Notes: generated by a model from the letters alone, not told the origin. A stretch of 64,000 bases of DNA from Cristatella mucedo (GCA_009760855.2 WPIO01000048.1:2267001-2331000); one strand, 5' to 3'. Shown: positions 52,465 through 63,330, counted from the first letter of the stretch. A program made the numbers and translations.

Positions 52465-52915
52465 ACCGGAATAATAATAATAACAATAACAATGCACTTG
52501 ATAAAGCACCCTCAGAGAACTCAATCTCTTTCTAGGTGCTTTGCATTTGCTGTAAAGGGAAACGCGATTGAATGGTGAGTAATATCATGCTTGATAAACA
52601 ACATGAATAACATGGTTAGGGGTGACATGCACAGGGTCAGCATGCGAGTGTGGTTAGTGGCAGCATGCACAGTGTCAGCACGCATAAGCACATGAAGGAT
52701 GCATCAAAGGGACCCACTAAATGCTGTGCTAAATAGGTGTGTTTTGAAGTTCTTTTTAAATGTGGTCAAGTCAGGAGACGTTCTGACGAAAGTTGGAAGC
52801 GAGTTCCAGGCTTTGGGAGCATACGAACTAAATGCACGGTCTCCAAAGGATTTGAGATTTGTACGGGGTATTGATAAACTGTTGGATTCTGAAAAGCGGG
52901 TGGTACGATGAATAC
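52465..52915 (-). mobile_element. LINE-B copy, uninterrupted 3' part
   Basis: (AAT/AAC)n, GCACTTGATAAAGCACCCTC, CTAGGTGCTTTGCATTTGC, the CAGCATGC units, then the C-terminal frame with FQNPTVYQYPVQ and related blocks. Its GCGAGTTCCAGGCTTTGGG shows the sequence expected at the split point of the copy at 8095/8675. Confidence 0.82.
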
Positions 52916-54910
52916 GAATCCACTTCCTGATATACTACTAGTACTACTGACGCTTCGCCGAAAGCAACCAATCGAGTTGCAGATGCAAATGCCGGCTCCG
53001 CTGGCCGAATCAAGAAGGCGCACCGGCGAAGCTCAGTCGGCGTTCGCTAAGCTGGCCGATCGATCTAGCAGACCGCAGGTGTAGGCGGGAGCGGAGCAGG
53101 TGGACAAGTCGTTTGCGTAACAGGGACCCAGGCAGCCTTGGCCCTGGCGCCGCCGCAGGACAGGTGGCGAATGAATGCAGGTGAATTTACGCAGCTATTA
53201 CTGGGTTCGGCGGCGAGTGGCGCGTTCGAATATATCTCGGCGATGCACGGTCTAGGTTTGACCGTACATTAGTGATAATGCAAAGTGAGAAGGATGGCTA
53301 ATTGCACCGAGGCGATGCGAGGCGACCTGAGGTCGCAACCTGGGCTGGCTGCGGTTCGCCAAATCAGATGAGCGTGACGTCACTTTGAAATGGCCGACGC
53401 TGTTGATCGACGACGAACTCGGCTTTGTAAATCCCAATCGACGGTCGCGCCGTCGACGACCATTTAGAAAAGGAAACCATCAACTAAATTTTCTTGAATT
53501 TTGAAGACCACATCCAAGCATTCACCTCCAACTGTCGGGAGTTCGTAGAATTTTTGGGGAGCCCTAGTGATGCCGAGTTACAGGGTTCTAGCCAAGAGAT
53601 CATCGCCGAGCTAGTAAGTAAGTTCTACAGCTTGCCACCGCGTCATCCATGGGCAGTCAGGTATGACAGCTTGCCATCAGGACTGCGAATCGGCTTAAAG
53701 CCCTCGAATGTTAGCCAGTCGGCTAAGAGGACGTCAACTGCAATTACTCGACTGACGACTCAGTCTTAACCCAGAAGCAAGTAGCTCTGAACGGCCTAGA
53801 CTCCGCGGCCAGACTCGATTGGACTGCGGTAGCCAACTACATGTACCCGTTGCCCACTGATAACGCTGGTGAAAGATGTCAATGTTCCTCTGCCGCAACA
53901 GAAATGGGGCTAGGTTCAGGTAGCTATTCTCGGTCTCTGCTCTTTACAACGGCCAAAATACGAATATCCGAACACGAACTGAATTCAGCAGGCACGTTCA
54001 TGGATTCATACGAATGGTCTATTTTACCGTCATTAATTTAAGGAAGTTGCCCTAACTCTATGACCTAATTTCTGCTGATCACAGTTTCAGTTCAAAAGTC
54101 GCTGCAACTGATTCTGAGGGCTAGAATAATAAGTACAGATGGGTGTCTGAATAAAAGTGGCTCGGAGAAGGAAGTGTCTGTCTCCCTAGCGGGCCTGATT
54201 TACCTCACGAGGAGACGCTGCAGGGGAGACAAAAAGATGAGACAACACCAGATCATCGTCCGCATCGGGACGCCGCACAGGGCGAATTCACTAGACGTCA
54301 AGAGTGTGACTAATCAACTAGATGAGCTAACTTACGTTCACACAGCGCTGTCTGATCGCGGTCGAACAGTTATGACTCAAACCGTGGCAGAGCACAGCCC
54401 ATATTTTTTGTTTTACTTATTTTTATCCCTCGAGTGGGCTCTTGTGACAGCCTTGTCTACAACAGCAGAAAGATCTAGCGCGCTCAAGGCAGCGACAGAC
54501 GTTGTCGGCATCGTTGCTTGCTAATTTTGATGTCCTAGCGGGAGATGCGGTTTCAATAGAGTAGTGGTGCTGTTTTCAGTTCATCTGACAGTTTTTCTGG
54601 CAAGCCGTTCTCCTTGCCTACGCATTTTACGAGCGCTTTTTTTAGCACCACACCAGCGAGCCATTTTCTTGTTCTTCAAACGAAAAATATTCCAACATTT
54701 ACTCTTACGATCGACATCAAGCCAAACCAAAGTTGCAGGCACTCGCGAAGCGGTGCCGTGGCTCTGCACGGAGTCCCACTCGGCTTGTTGGAAAGGGGAT
54801 TGTCGCAAATTTATCGACCGTTGTAGGCCACCAGAGATCTTTCTAGAGCGACTGATTTCCACCGTCAGACAGCGCAGGTGAGCTCCGTGATTAACAAAGA
54901 AAGAAGGATA
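52916..54910. other. Intergenic sequence with an unassigned open frame
   Basis: The plus-strand frame at 53494-53769 has a good donor (GAGCTA|GTAAGT near 53610) and reads FVEFLGSPSDAELQGSSQEI, but it resembles no family I know. Other frames up to 54524 are equally unassigned. Coding status is open. Confidence 0.3.
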
Positions 54911-55050
54911 CGCGATTCAACAGCCTCGTTCGTATAGCGGCAGACGAGCCTTAGCGGGGCCATCACCGCCGCTAGCTTGCAGTGGTTAATTAAGGATCGA
55001 CCACTGCAGGAGTCGAACCCACGACGTCGGGTCGAGAAGAGCGAACGCGT
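54911..55050 (-). mobile_element. SINE S1 copy
   Basis: GATTCAACAGCCTCG, GGCAGACGAGCCTTAGCGG and GAGTCGAACCC (B box reversed). The 5' head is diverged or lost. Confidence 0.72.
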
Positions 55051-55168
55051 CTTAAGGAGCGGCTCAAGGCATTCTACGTGGCTGCAAGGTTTCCTACAGC
55101 TATTTTTATGGCGCTTTGCATCTCCAAACAATCCCTGCCGGGTTTGCTTGCATGGTTTTTAACTAAAA

Positions 55169-55221
55169 TGACCCGGGAAAGTATATTCCAGCTGCATGCT
55201 AGAATATACTTTCCCGGGTCA
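55169..55221. repeat. Perfect hairpin, 20-bp arms, 13-base loop
   Basis: The arm TGACCCGGGAAAGTATATTC (55169-55188) has its exact reverse complement at 55202-55221. The loop is CAGCTGCATGCTA. It ends about 37 bases before a LINE-A 3' end. Confidence 0.95.
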
Positions 55222-55257
55222 GTTTATATCCGATTGAAAGCACTCGCACTCAGCGAA

Positions 55258-55385
55258 TGTAATGCATCTCCGTCTGTAACTCCACAAAGTCATAAAGACC
55301 ATGCGGGTAGGTACCATAATTAACGTAGTAGAGTTTTGTATAGCTTACTCACAGCCTAAGCGGCTTTCGGTACGAAGAGGGAGCC
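55258..55385 (-). mobile_element. LINE-A 3' end fragment
   Basis: AATGCATCTCCGTCTGTAAC, CATAAAGACCATGCGGG and CACAGCCTAAGCGGCTTTCG, minus-strand LINE-A. Confidence 0.75.
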
Positions 55386-55809
55386 GGGCCAATTCTGACT
55401 AGGTGACTACTGCCAGCGTACGCGGGAATGACTTTATTAAATCGGCACACTACATCCGTCCCGCCCAACGCTGGCAGATGTGTAAATTAAGGAAAAGTAG
55501 ACAGCCTGAGAACTGACTACCGCAAAGAGGTGGCCAGAGAAAGCCACTCTTACCGAAAAGGTGCCGACTTAACCGATCGATATGTATTCCGTAGGATTCA
55601 TCACGAAATATAGTGTTTATAATCAATTCTTCGCGATCGCTTCGTACCAAGTCCAGCCAGATTCAACATGTGCATGCAATCAGTACGGTAGGTATAAGAT
55701 TGTCATGTAAATTGCAATCGATTCGATTCAGACTCTCTAATCAAATGAGGTCGTGTAATGTCCCACCTTGACCAAATAAGCGAGGAAGTGAAACAAATAT
55801 ATTAACATA

Positions 55810-55815
55810 TTTATT
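55810..55815 (-). terminator. Possible polyadenylation signal
   Basis: AATAAA on the minus strand, about 117 bases downstream of the stop of the candidate exon ending at 55932. The surroundings are AT-rich, so a chance match is likely as well. Confidence 0.3.
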
Positions 55816-55931
55816 AACAAGGTCGTTAGGTGAACTTCACAGGAACAGCTGTTGATTACACGTTCGACTATATCGGGAGTTCGTCAAACTCAAGAGCAGA
55901 CTGACCTTGGATGCTATTATTTTGACTAATA

Positions 55932-56056
55932 CTAGTCCGTAAATAGACGCTTGGGTGCACCACTCTCGCTTCCTTTGCGCGGGTTTGACGGAGCGCTCCG
56001 TGCACCAGCAGAAGACGCTGTTCGAGTAGCAGCAGTAGGCGTTTCCATTAAAGAAG
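55932..56056 (-). CDS. Candidate 3'-terminal exon of an unrecognised gene
   Basis: A strong acceptor (CTGATCTGTTTTGCAG) at 56057 is followed by 125 bases that read a Ser/Ala/Arg-rich tail ending PKRLFTD-stop, then AATAAA. The same frame continues upstream without stop to 56345 (NYLDPYVPSSEAETCG), so the acceptor may be unused. An alternative frame from the same acceptor is Cys-rich. I cannot assign a family, and no further exon was found before the LINE at 56.4 kb. Confidence 0.25.
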
Positions 56057-56419
56057 CTGCAAAACAGATCAGATTCAGAGGTGTGGTTAACCAACCTCCT
56101 TGATTTGCTGGGGGCTGCATTGAAGGATGACCTTGATCTTTTCGGTAAAGGGATTGTGATGGCACCGATAGCATGTCGCCGCAAGTCTCAGCTTCTGATG
56201 ATGGGACGTAGGGATCTAAATAGTTTGCTGCTCGGCATGAAGCTGCTGCCCTTACAGCAGCTGCTAGCAGAACCTCCGAGCAGCTAAACGTGGGCGGTTC
56301 TGGATGCAAGGGTGCAACAAATCCTGTAGCAAATGCAGCTAGCAATCCTTGCAGCTATAATTTCTAGCAAGCACAGCTTTGTATTCCAATCTCAGCTGGC
56401 TCAATAAAGCTGCAAACCA

Positions 56420-58600
56420 TGCTGCTCAAAACGACGATACGTCGATACGTGGAGATTCCTTTCAATGTACAAAAAACTCCTTAACATGCTGCGAGTTAAA
56501 CGCAGGCTAAAACGTCGTTTCAAGAAATCGGGGTCTGAGGCAGATCTAGTCAATTTTAAAGACTTCCTTCGAGTTTACACCCAAAAGCTTAAAAAAACCA
56601 GGGCTTCTTTTTTCATTAGAAAGCTGAATTCCTGCCAGTCGGACACTTAACAGATTTATTAGACAGTAAACCATTTACTGGCCAATGCTGTCAGGTCTGA
56701 CTCCCCAGATATTAAGGGCTCATCCGAAAATTTTTCAGCCTTCTTTACTGAAAAAATTGTGCACATACGCGCCTCCATTAAGCCCCTTCCGACCAAAGCA
56801 ATCGCCGTTCCTCAACCTGTGACCTTCCTTAAAAGATTCTCCGAGGTTTCTGCATGCGATGTGGCTGCCTTAATAAGGTCTAGCAAAAAGAGCTCGTCTC
56901 CTGAAGACCCTATACCTTCATCTCTGTGGTCTTCACTAGCAGACCAACTTATCCCTGCCATGAGCAAGATTTTTAATGCTTCTTTGGGAAGAGGGGTCAT
57001 TCCCAAGTCCTTCAAATCGGCAATCGTTAGACCTATTCTTAAAAAACCTGGATTAGACACAGAGGTCCTAGCAAACTATCACCCAGTTTCCCTTCTTCCG
57101 TTCTTATCAAAGATTCTTGAAAAAATTGTTACTAAGCAGCTGGTTTAACATATTGAAAATAATGGAATGTCAGAAACATTTCAATCAGGGTTCAAGAGGC
57201 AGCACTCTACTGAAACTGCTCTCCTCCGTGTTAACAATGACATTCTACGTGGCAACGACGACGGGTATGCCACTGCCCTAGCTCTGCTAGATCTGTCTGC
57301 TGCCTTCGACACCATTGATCACGAAGTTCTGCTTGAACGATTGAGAACAACGATCGGTCTGGCAGACGAAGCACTGGCGTGGTTTAAATCATACTTGTCT
57401 GATCGTGTTCAATCCGTGTCGTGTGGGGGTCAGGTCTCAGACATGAGAAGGGTCACCTGTGGAGTCCCTCAAGGGTCTGTACTTGGTCCCTTGCTGTTCC
57501 CCATTTATACGCAACCTCTGGGAAAAGTGATTAAGGCCCATGGAATAGGATATCACTTCTATGCTGACGATACTCAGTTGTATTTCTCATTTAAACCGCC
57601 GGAATCTGCTGCGGCAACTGAGAAACTGAATGCTTGCCTTGCCGATATTCGATCCTTGATGTCGGAAAACTTCCTGAAAATAAATGATGATAAAACCGAG
57701 CTGCTGCTCATAGGACACCCTAAGCGTGTGGCTATATTAAAAGGCTTTGCTGTTCTAATAGGTGATGCTATTGTGCGACCGTCACCACGTGCTCGAAATT
57801 AATGTGTCGCGTTCGACAGCTGCCTCAATTTCAAAAGCTTCATTCAGAAGACTGCCTCTAAAGCTAGCCATCACATCCGATCCCTATCCAAGATTAGGAG
57901 CTGTCTCCCACAGTGGCTTGTAAAAACTTTAACTAGCTCTTTGGTTCTGTCTCGGCTTGATTATTGTAATTCCCTTTTGGCTAGGCTGCCAAAGAAAGCC
58001 ATTATGCCACTACAGAGGAAATGAATATGGCTAGAAGGCTAGTCTTCAAGTCCCAGCGGTTTGAGCACGTGTCTCCTTTGCTGAAAGAGCTAGGCTGGTT
58101 GCCGGTTGAGCAAAGAATACAGAGCAAAGTTCTTACGCCGATCCACAAGGCCCACCACGGCTTGGCTCCTTCATACCTAGCTGAACTGCTGCATCAGTTT
58201 CAGCCTGTTCGCGCCCTCAGGTCATGTGTGGACAATTAATTAGCTCTCCTATTCCTCCGCTTAAAGACAGTTGGCGACAGAAGCTTTAGCTCTGCAGGTC
58301 CTAGACTGTGGAACTCGCTTCCACAATTCTTACGCAACGACAACTACTCTCCCACTGCCGACTATGGCACATCGTTTTCAGCGGTCCTGAGCTGCTACTT
58401 CTATGCTACTCATTACCTCAACTGCTCTCCTGACTCTGCTATGCTTCCGTGAGACGAAGTCTGTTGGCTACCGAATGCGTACCGAAAGCCGCTTAGGCTG
58501 TGAGTGCGCTACACAAAACTCTGCTGCGTAACACCCACATGGTCTTTATGACTTTGTGGAGTTACAGACGGAGAGACGTTACATTACATTACGTGTTTCA
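56420..58600 (+). mobile_element. LINE-A, best copy (L2/CR1-like), linker to 3' end
   Basis: A single frame runs from 56465 to 57802 with only a few in-frame stops (near 56650-56665 and 57148). It gives a basic linker, then the reverse transcriptase: ILKKPGLD, YHPVSLLPFLSKILEKIV, QSGFKRQHSTETAL, LDLSAAFDTIDH (motif A), GVPQGSVLGPLLF (motif B), FYADDTQLYFSF (catalytic motif C) and LKINDDKTELL. After 57802 the frame shifts, with C-terminal blocks to 58540. The end CTTTGTGGAGTTACAGACGG has a short (ATTAC)n tail. The endonuclease half is missing, so it cannot move on its own. Confidence 0.88.
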
Positions 58601-59111
58601 TCGAGCGTCGCATTTGTAGTTCTCGGGCGATTGCCACGAGCCTTGTGCTTGACTAGCTACTTCCTGCCATGAAAAGAGTGCGACTTGTGTGGAAAAAAGT
58701 GGCGTAAGTTTGGATGACACTATCAGCCGGTCGACCGTTGTCGGTGCTACACTGGCGAGCTAAGTTGAAAAATGGCGACAGCTCATTCGACCTCCTGAAA
58801 GGCAATGCACTTTGGCATAGCAGAAAGTTGAGCAATGCAAAACAATCTGAGAAATGTGCTCACAGTTCCTGGTTTAACGGATAATGTAGAGTAGAATACT
58901 CTCAATCTTGAAGAAGGAATTCCGAAAGAGCGTTCGACCGACTGCCGAGCACGACTGACCCGGAAGTTGAACGCTTCGTCCTGCGGCGAGAGCGCTCATT
59001 AGCGATGCGGTTAAATAGGTGTGCGCATTTCGAGGTACGGCGTCGTCAGCAGCGATCGCGCAAGAGGCTCTGGTTCGTGTTACGAGGTTGATGACGCGGT
59101 CGTGGCAACTG
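58601..59111. other. Intergenic sequence without recognisable content
   Basis: No gene or repeat family recognised. Confidence 0.4.
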
Positions 59112-59395
59112 CAGGATGTGTATCTCCGTCTGTAACTCCACAAAGTCATAAAGACCATGTGGGTGTTACGCAGGTGAGTTTTGTATAGTGCACTCACAGC
59201 CTAAGCGGCTTTTGGTGCGCATTCGGTAGCCAACAGACTTTGTCTCACGCAATAAAGAGAAAGTGGGAAGCATAGCAGAGTCAGGAGACCAGTTGAGGTA
59301 GTGAGTAGCATGGAAGTAGCAGCTCAAGACCGTTGAAAAGGATGAGCCATAGTCGGCACTAGGAGAGTAGTTGTCGTTGCGTAGGTACGCAACGA
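59112..59395 (-). mobile_element. LINE-A 3' fragment
   Basis: GTGTATCTCCGTCTGTAACT, CATAAAGACCATGTGGGTG, CCTAAGCGGCTTTTGG, then the reversed C-terminal region up to GGAGAGTAGTTGTCGTTGCG. It is closely related to the copy at 56.4-58.6 kb. Confidence 0.8.
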
Positions 59396-59657
59396 CACCC
59401 TAAGCGTCGAACGCTCTCATAGTAGCCGTACGCTCTGATTTTAGGACTTCGTAAAGGCCAACTACACTTAAACTCCTGCTGCACATAACCTCCACTTTTT
59501 ACCTGTCATGATCAACAACTCTCATTCTTATTTAAACACGTACACAAGCGTCACTTTTCCACAAGACCCACTTCGTTTTCATTTCTCCGAGGAGCACTTT
59601 TTGAGGCGGCGGCTGCGGCGGTTTTTATCTCTCTTAAATAGACGCGCGTAGCGTCAA

Positions 59658-59689
59658 CCGAGATACGCGGCCGCGGCCGCGTATCTCGG
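59658..59689. repeat. Perfect 32-bp GC-rich palindrome
   Basis: CCGAGATACGCGGCCG joined without spacer to its exact reverse complement. It contains two NotI-type GCGGCCGC sites overlapping at the centre. Confidence 0.97.
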
Positions 59690-59935
59690 CGCTCTCGGTC
59701 TCTGAGCCTCGGCGCGCCACCTCGCCCTCTGTCTGCGACGCTCATTCGGCGCAGCGCGCGCTCGGCCTGAAGCGAGCACGCTCGAGAGAGCACTGCCCGT
59801 CCGCCGTTATCGTCGCATGAGTCCTCGGGCGCGCCCTACGCAGCCAACGCGGCTATGCGGCAAGCGAATTACGACAGCGGTCGCTGCTCGACGAGTCACG
59901 AGCTGAGATGCGCCGTCGGCATCTTTAAGCTGTAT

Positions 59936-59939
59936 ATAC

Positions 59940-59971
<32 letters not shown>

Positions 59972-59985
59972 CAATATATATTTAG
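59936..59985. repeat. TA microsatellite
   Basis: TATATACATATGTATATATA and further TA to about 59972, then TCAATATATATTTAG. Confidence 0.92.
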
Positions 59986-60374
59986 TAGCATCTTTAAAGA
60001 TTGAGCCATTGCCACAGAGAGCTAAAAATGCGCTCACTGACGCGTCGCCTTCGCCAAAAAAACTGCCTTGGCCTGAATACAAGTAAGCGAAACAAGAGCA
60101 GACGGAATGCCGTTTCTGTTACCGATTGAGATGAATGACAGAGTCCAGGCGCGGCTGGCGACAGGGTACAGACGGGTAATAGCCGGCGGGTAGCAAAAGG
60201 TTCATTTTCAAATCAAGCAACCGTTAGGCACAAGGACTAATCGTGCGACGGCTCGACTTACGAGCTGCGTCGTCGCTGGTTAGGAATGATAGCGAGCGAG
60301 AGAGCGCCGGAAGAAGGCGCAAAGACCGCGAGCGCGCTCGCTCGGGAGCGGAAGAGAATCCTGGGTAGTAGGAC

Positions 60375-60552
60375 TCGAGCCGTAATGGCACGCACTGGGT
60401 AAGGCGGTTGCTTTCACGACCTCGGTCCCGAGGTCGTGGGTTCGATTCCTGTGGTGGGCGATCCTTTATCGCCACTGCAAGCAATGGGTGGTGATAGCCG
60501 CCAAGGCACTGCTGTCGCTATACAAATAGAGGCTACTTAAGCAGCCAGGACT
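60375..60552 (+). mobile_element. SINE S1 copy
   Basis: GAGCCGTAATGGCACGCACT, GGTAAGGCGGTTGC, GTGGGTTCGATTCC (B box), GGTGATAGCCGCCAAGGCAC, and the end ACTTAAGCAGCCAGGA. It lies about 350 bases 3' of the IL-17-like gene, in the opposite orientation. Confidence 0.85.
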
Positions 60553-60897
60553 GCGCGCATGCGGCGGCGAAAGGCAGCCGATTGAGCGAGACGAGAGCGA
60601 GCGCTCGGAGTGCTCGGAGAGCTCGGAGAGCGCTCGCATCGCAGGCAGCCGAAGCATCCGTCGGTTTCACGCCCCGACGTGACGCGCGGATGAGCTAGTT
60701 GACGCGCGGAGATGGATTACAGAGTGTCCTCCCGCGACGGCGTTCGACGCGTCGGTCTGCGAGAAGAACGCGTCTCTCTCTCTCTCTGTCTCTCTTTCGA
60801 CGTTGGCTACCTTGGCGTCTGTGTCGTGCTTCGCCTCTGGCTGCTGCCGCTGCTTCTGCTGCGCTCGTTCAGTTGCACGCGTGCGTGCGTGCGAACG
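60553..60897. other. GC-rich 3' flank of the IL-17-like gene
   Basis: Contains (CT)n at 60774-60797. No clear AATAAA signal on the minus strand was seen in this interval. Confidence 0.5.
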
Positions 60898-61129
60898 CTA
60901 GCGCAGCTTTTTAGCGCACGTGCAGCTGGTCGGAGCGTGGACGACGGCGGGCTCGTACACCACGACGCCGGCGGCGTCGCAGCGGCCGCTCTCGCGCAGC
61001 ACCTTCACCTCGGAGTAGACGTGCACGCAATACGTCACGAATGTGCACGGGTAATCCACACTGTGCATGCAGCCAGCCACGACGATGACCTGCGGGTAGC
61101 GCTTCTCGTCCTTGTGCTCTCGCGGACAC
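60898..61129 (-). CDS. IL-17-like exon 2: cystine-knot domain
   Basis: Acceptor CCTTTCGCCAG|G at 61130. The single base completes the split Trp codon (TG+G) and the frame continues as CPREHKDEKRYPQVIVVAGC, ending AKKLR-stop (TAG at 60900-60898). Two other AG acceptors upstream (near 61180-61200) give the wrong phase. The Cys spacing is that of IL-17. Confidence 0.82.
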
Positions 61130-61741
61130 CTGGCGAAAGGAATGCACGCGCGCGGCCTTGATTTCAATTCGAGGCGAACGACCTGCGCGCGGCGGGCCTG
61201 CCGCGCGGCGACAGTGGGGGCGCAGCAGTGGCTGACAGTAGAGCTGAGGAGCAGTAGTAGTAGCAGCAGCAGCAACGGCGGCAGCAGCAGCAGCAGCAGC
61301 GGCAGCAGCAGCAGACCGCCACGGCCACGACAGCAGCCTTGGAGTATTGCAGGCGGCGGCGGCGGCGGCGGCGGCGGACGAGAAGAGCTGGCCGGCGGAG
61401 CGAGAGCTCGGGGCTTACCACCGGCATGTGATCTCGCCGATCCTGCGAGCGCTTTTCGGCTGCGCTTCAGCGGCGTTGCACGTGGTGTTGCTGGCACCGG
61501 GCAAGATGTCGGGTCCGTTCCAGGTCGTCCCCGGAGACTGCTCGAATTGCCGTAGGCGCTCCGCCTGGTCGGGCAGCGAAAGTCGTCGACAATTGGTCGT
61601 CGTCGACGACATGAGCGGCGTGCAGTCGGCCTGCGGCAACAGCACCATGACGCAGCCGGCGGCGGCGACGACGACGACGAGACGGCACACGAGAGCGGCA
61701 CGTAGCCCCGATGAGGCGGCGCAAGCCGCTGGCGACGACAT
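60898..61741 (-). CDS. Interleukin-17-like secreted cytokine (two exons)
   Basis: Exon 1 (61741-61419) and exon 2 (61129-60898) join through a 289-bp GT-AG intron to a 184-residue protein. Residues about 17-36 form a hydrophobic signal-peptide core before a likely cleavage near Cys40-Thr41. The mature part has the IL-17 cystine-knot pattern: RYPQVIVVAGC, then a Cys-rich loop (YPC, YC), the SEVKVLRESGRC strand, VYEP and the closing SCTC near the C terminus. Family members are secreted dimers that signal through IL-17 receptors in innate immunity; invertebrate copies are known from molluscs, annelids and deuterostomes. The length fits the family. The low N-terminal similarity is normal for IL-17. 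Confidence 0.82.
61130..61418 (-). repeat. IL-17-like intron with CAG and GGC triplet repeats
   Basis: On the plus strand, interrupted CAG/GTAG triplets at about 61250-61315 and (GGC)9 at 61350-61377. The exon 2 frame stays open through the whole intron to 61794, giving a false 298-codon frame. Confidence 0.7.
61419..61741 (-). CDS. IL-17-like exon 1: signal peptide and variable N-terminal part
   Basis: The ATG at 61741 gives 107 codons plus 2 bases, ending TGC CGG TG|GTAAGC. It holds the signal sequence (LVVVVAAAGCVMVLL) and a polar segment with one potential N-glycosylation site (NTT). The frame meets TAA immediately after the donor, which fits a true exon end. An untranslated exon further upstream is possible. 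Confidence 0.75.
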
Positions 61742-62756
61742 GGCTGCGGTACTTTCGAGCTGTTACTGCTGCTGCTGTGGCTGCTGCTGACCACGACGGC
61801 AGGGAGCGATTCCGGCTTTCACTGCTGCTGCTGCTGCCGCTGCTGAGGTTCCGGCCGCCTCTGCCGCCGAGATCCGAGTTTTATGCCGCCCCGAAAACCA
61901 ACGACGGGATAAACCAACGGATTTCGCAGCCGCCCGGAGCCGGCTCTCGATGAGCGCACTGCTTGCGAAAGAGGCTTTCCTTCCTTCTTCCTCGGAACAA
62001 TTCGGCTGCTGCTCGAAGAGTTCCCCTCGCGAACCGGAAAATGCAACCGTACCGTAGGCGGACGCCGCAGCGCATGCGCGCGCGCCCGATCGCCTTTCAA
62101 GTCGGCCGAAGCGAGGTGACGGCCGCGTCGCCGCATCGCGCTGCCATTTGATCCGCTCGCATTCCTCGTCAAATCACTCAGCCATTGCGGCGCCTTCGCG
62201 GCCAAGCTGTCATTCTCAAATCGCTTTGAATACTGCCCTTTGACCGAGCAGAGTACGGCGGGGCTTTCGACAGCTGAAAGAAACCGCGGTCAACATCTAG
62301 CCGCTCAGCGGTCACCCGCTGTGCCTTCTACGTAGACCCGGCACCGGCGGCTGCCACCGCGTACGAGTCAGCTGCGATATCTCTATGAGCGTCGCCTGCG
62401 ACGCGCGTTCCCCGCCGTCCTTCCGCAAAAAACGGGCTGTGGCGGCTTCCGCTTCAGGTGTAACGTGCTACAGCATGCCCGCCCAGAGTGTATACCCAGG
62501 GTTAGAACGGCCTAGGCCACTTTATACCCCATGTGTAAAATATGCTAGGCCAAACTAAACTCCTCCGGGTTAAAATGTACACCACCGAAAAGGAAGATGC
62601 AGAGTACGACTTTTTTGGTAACTATAACTCATTTAATCATTGCTGATTTCTCAGTAGCAATTATCCAAACAGAGAAAATTCGCAGCAAATTTGCACTGAC
62701 ATCCGACGAAGAACTTGCGGCGACATCTAAAATACGTTTAAATGAAAGGAACATTT

Positions 62757-62870
62757 TCAATTTTATCAATTAAAGCAGTTTTCAGAAGCAGGCAAAGCTA
62801 GGGTCGCAGTCTGTCAATTTTATCAATTAAAGGAGTTTTCAGAAGCAGGCGAAGCTAGGGTCGCAGTCTG
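62757..62870 (+). repeat. 57-bp tandem duplication
   Basis: The unit TCAATTTTATCAATTAAAGC onward (62757-62813) is repeated at 62814-62870 with only two visible differences. Confidence 0.9.
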
Positions 62871-63246
62871 CTTCGCAGTGAAGCTGAAGACAAATCTGAA
62901 AACAACTTGCGGCGGCTTTTGTGGATTTAAAGCCTAACGCTGGAAAAACTCGCAGGCAGTCACGTTTACAGCCGGAAAGTGAATCATCGGCTCATAAGAT
63001 TTCCTATTGAGCCGAGGTCTGCCCAGAACTACGCAGCATGCACACGCTCCTCGCCGTCTGTAGAGGCGCCGAGTCCCAATTGGCGCATTGCCACGCTTGG
63101 GAGTTTTCTAAAGCGCACACACAGAGCCCGAGCGCTTTCGTTGCGCAAGCGTCAGCCAAGTTTTAGACTTGAGCAACAGTTTTGTAGACAAGACGGCGAG
63201 GCAGGTGAGCGGTCGTAGCGATGAGCGCCTCAAGATAATAACGGGG

Positions 63247-63330
63247 GATGGGAGCTGAGGATGAGCTGAGGATGAGCTGAGGATGAGCTGAGGATGAGCT
63301 GAGGATGAGCTGAGGATGAGCTGAGGATGG
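63247..63330 (+). repeat. 11-bp minisatellite, about 7 copies
   Basis: GATGAGCTGAG repeated without change. The unit length is not a multiple of three, so it opens repetitive frames on the minus strand (SSAHPQLIL) that are not genes. Confidence 0.95.

Noticed and set aside
53494-53769. Retroviral or LTR gag-like gene
   Set aside because: The frame has a good donor-like site but no zinc knuckle, protease or LTRs nearby; left as unassigned.
60898-61794. A 298-codon minus-strand frame
   Set aside because: It joins true IL-17-like exon 2 with its intron and an out-of-frame reading of exon 1. The spliced model gives a signal peptide and a correct phase.
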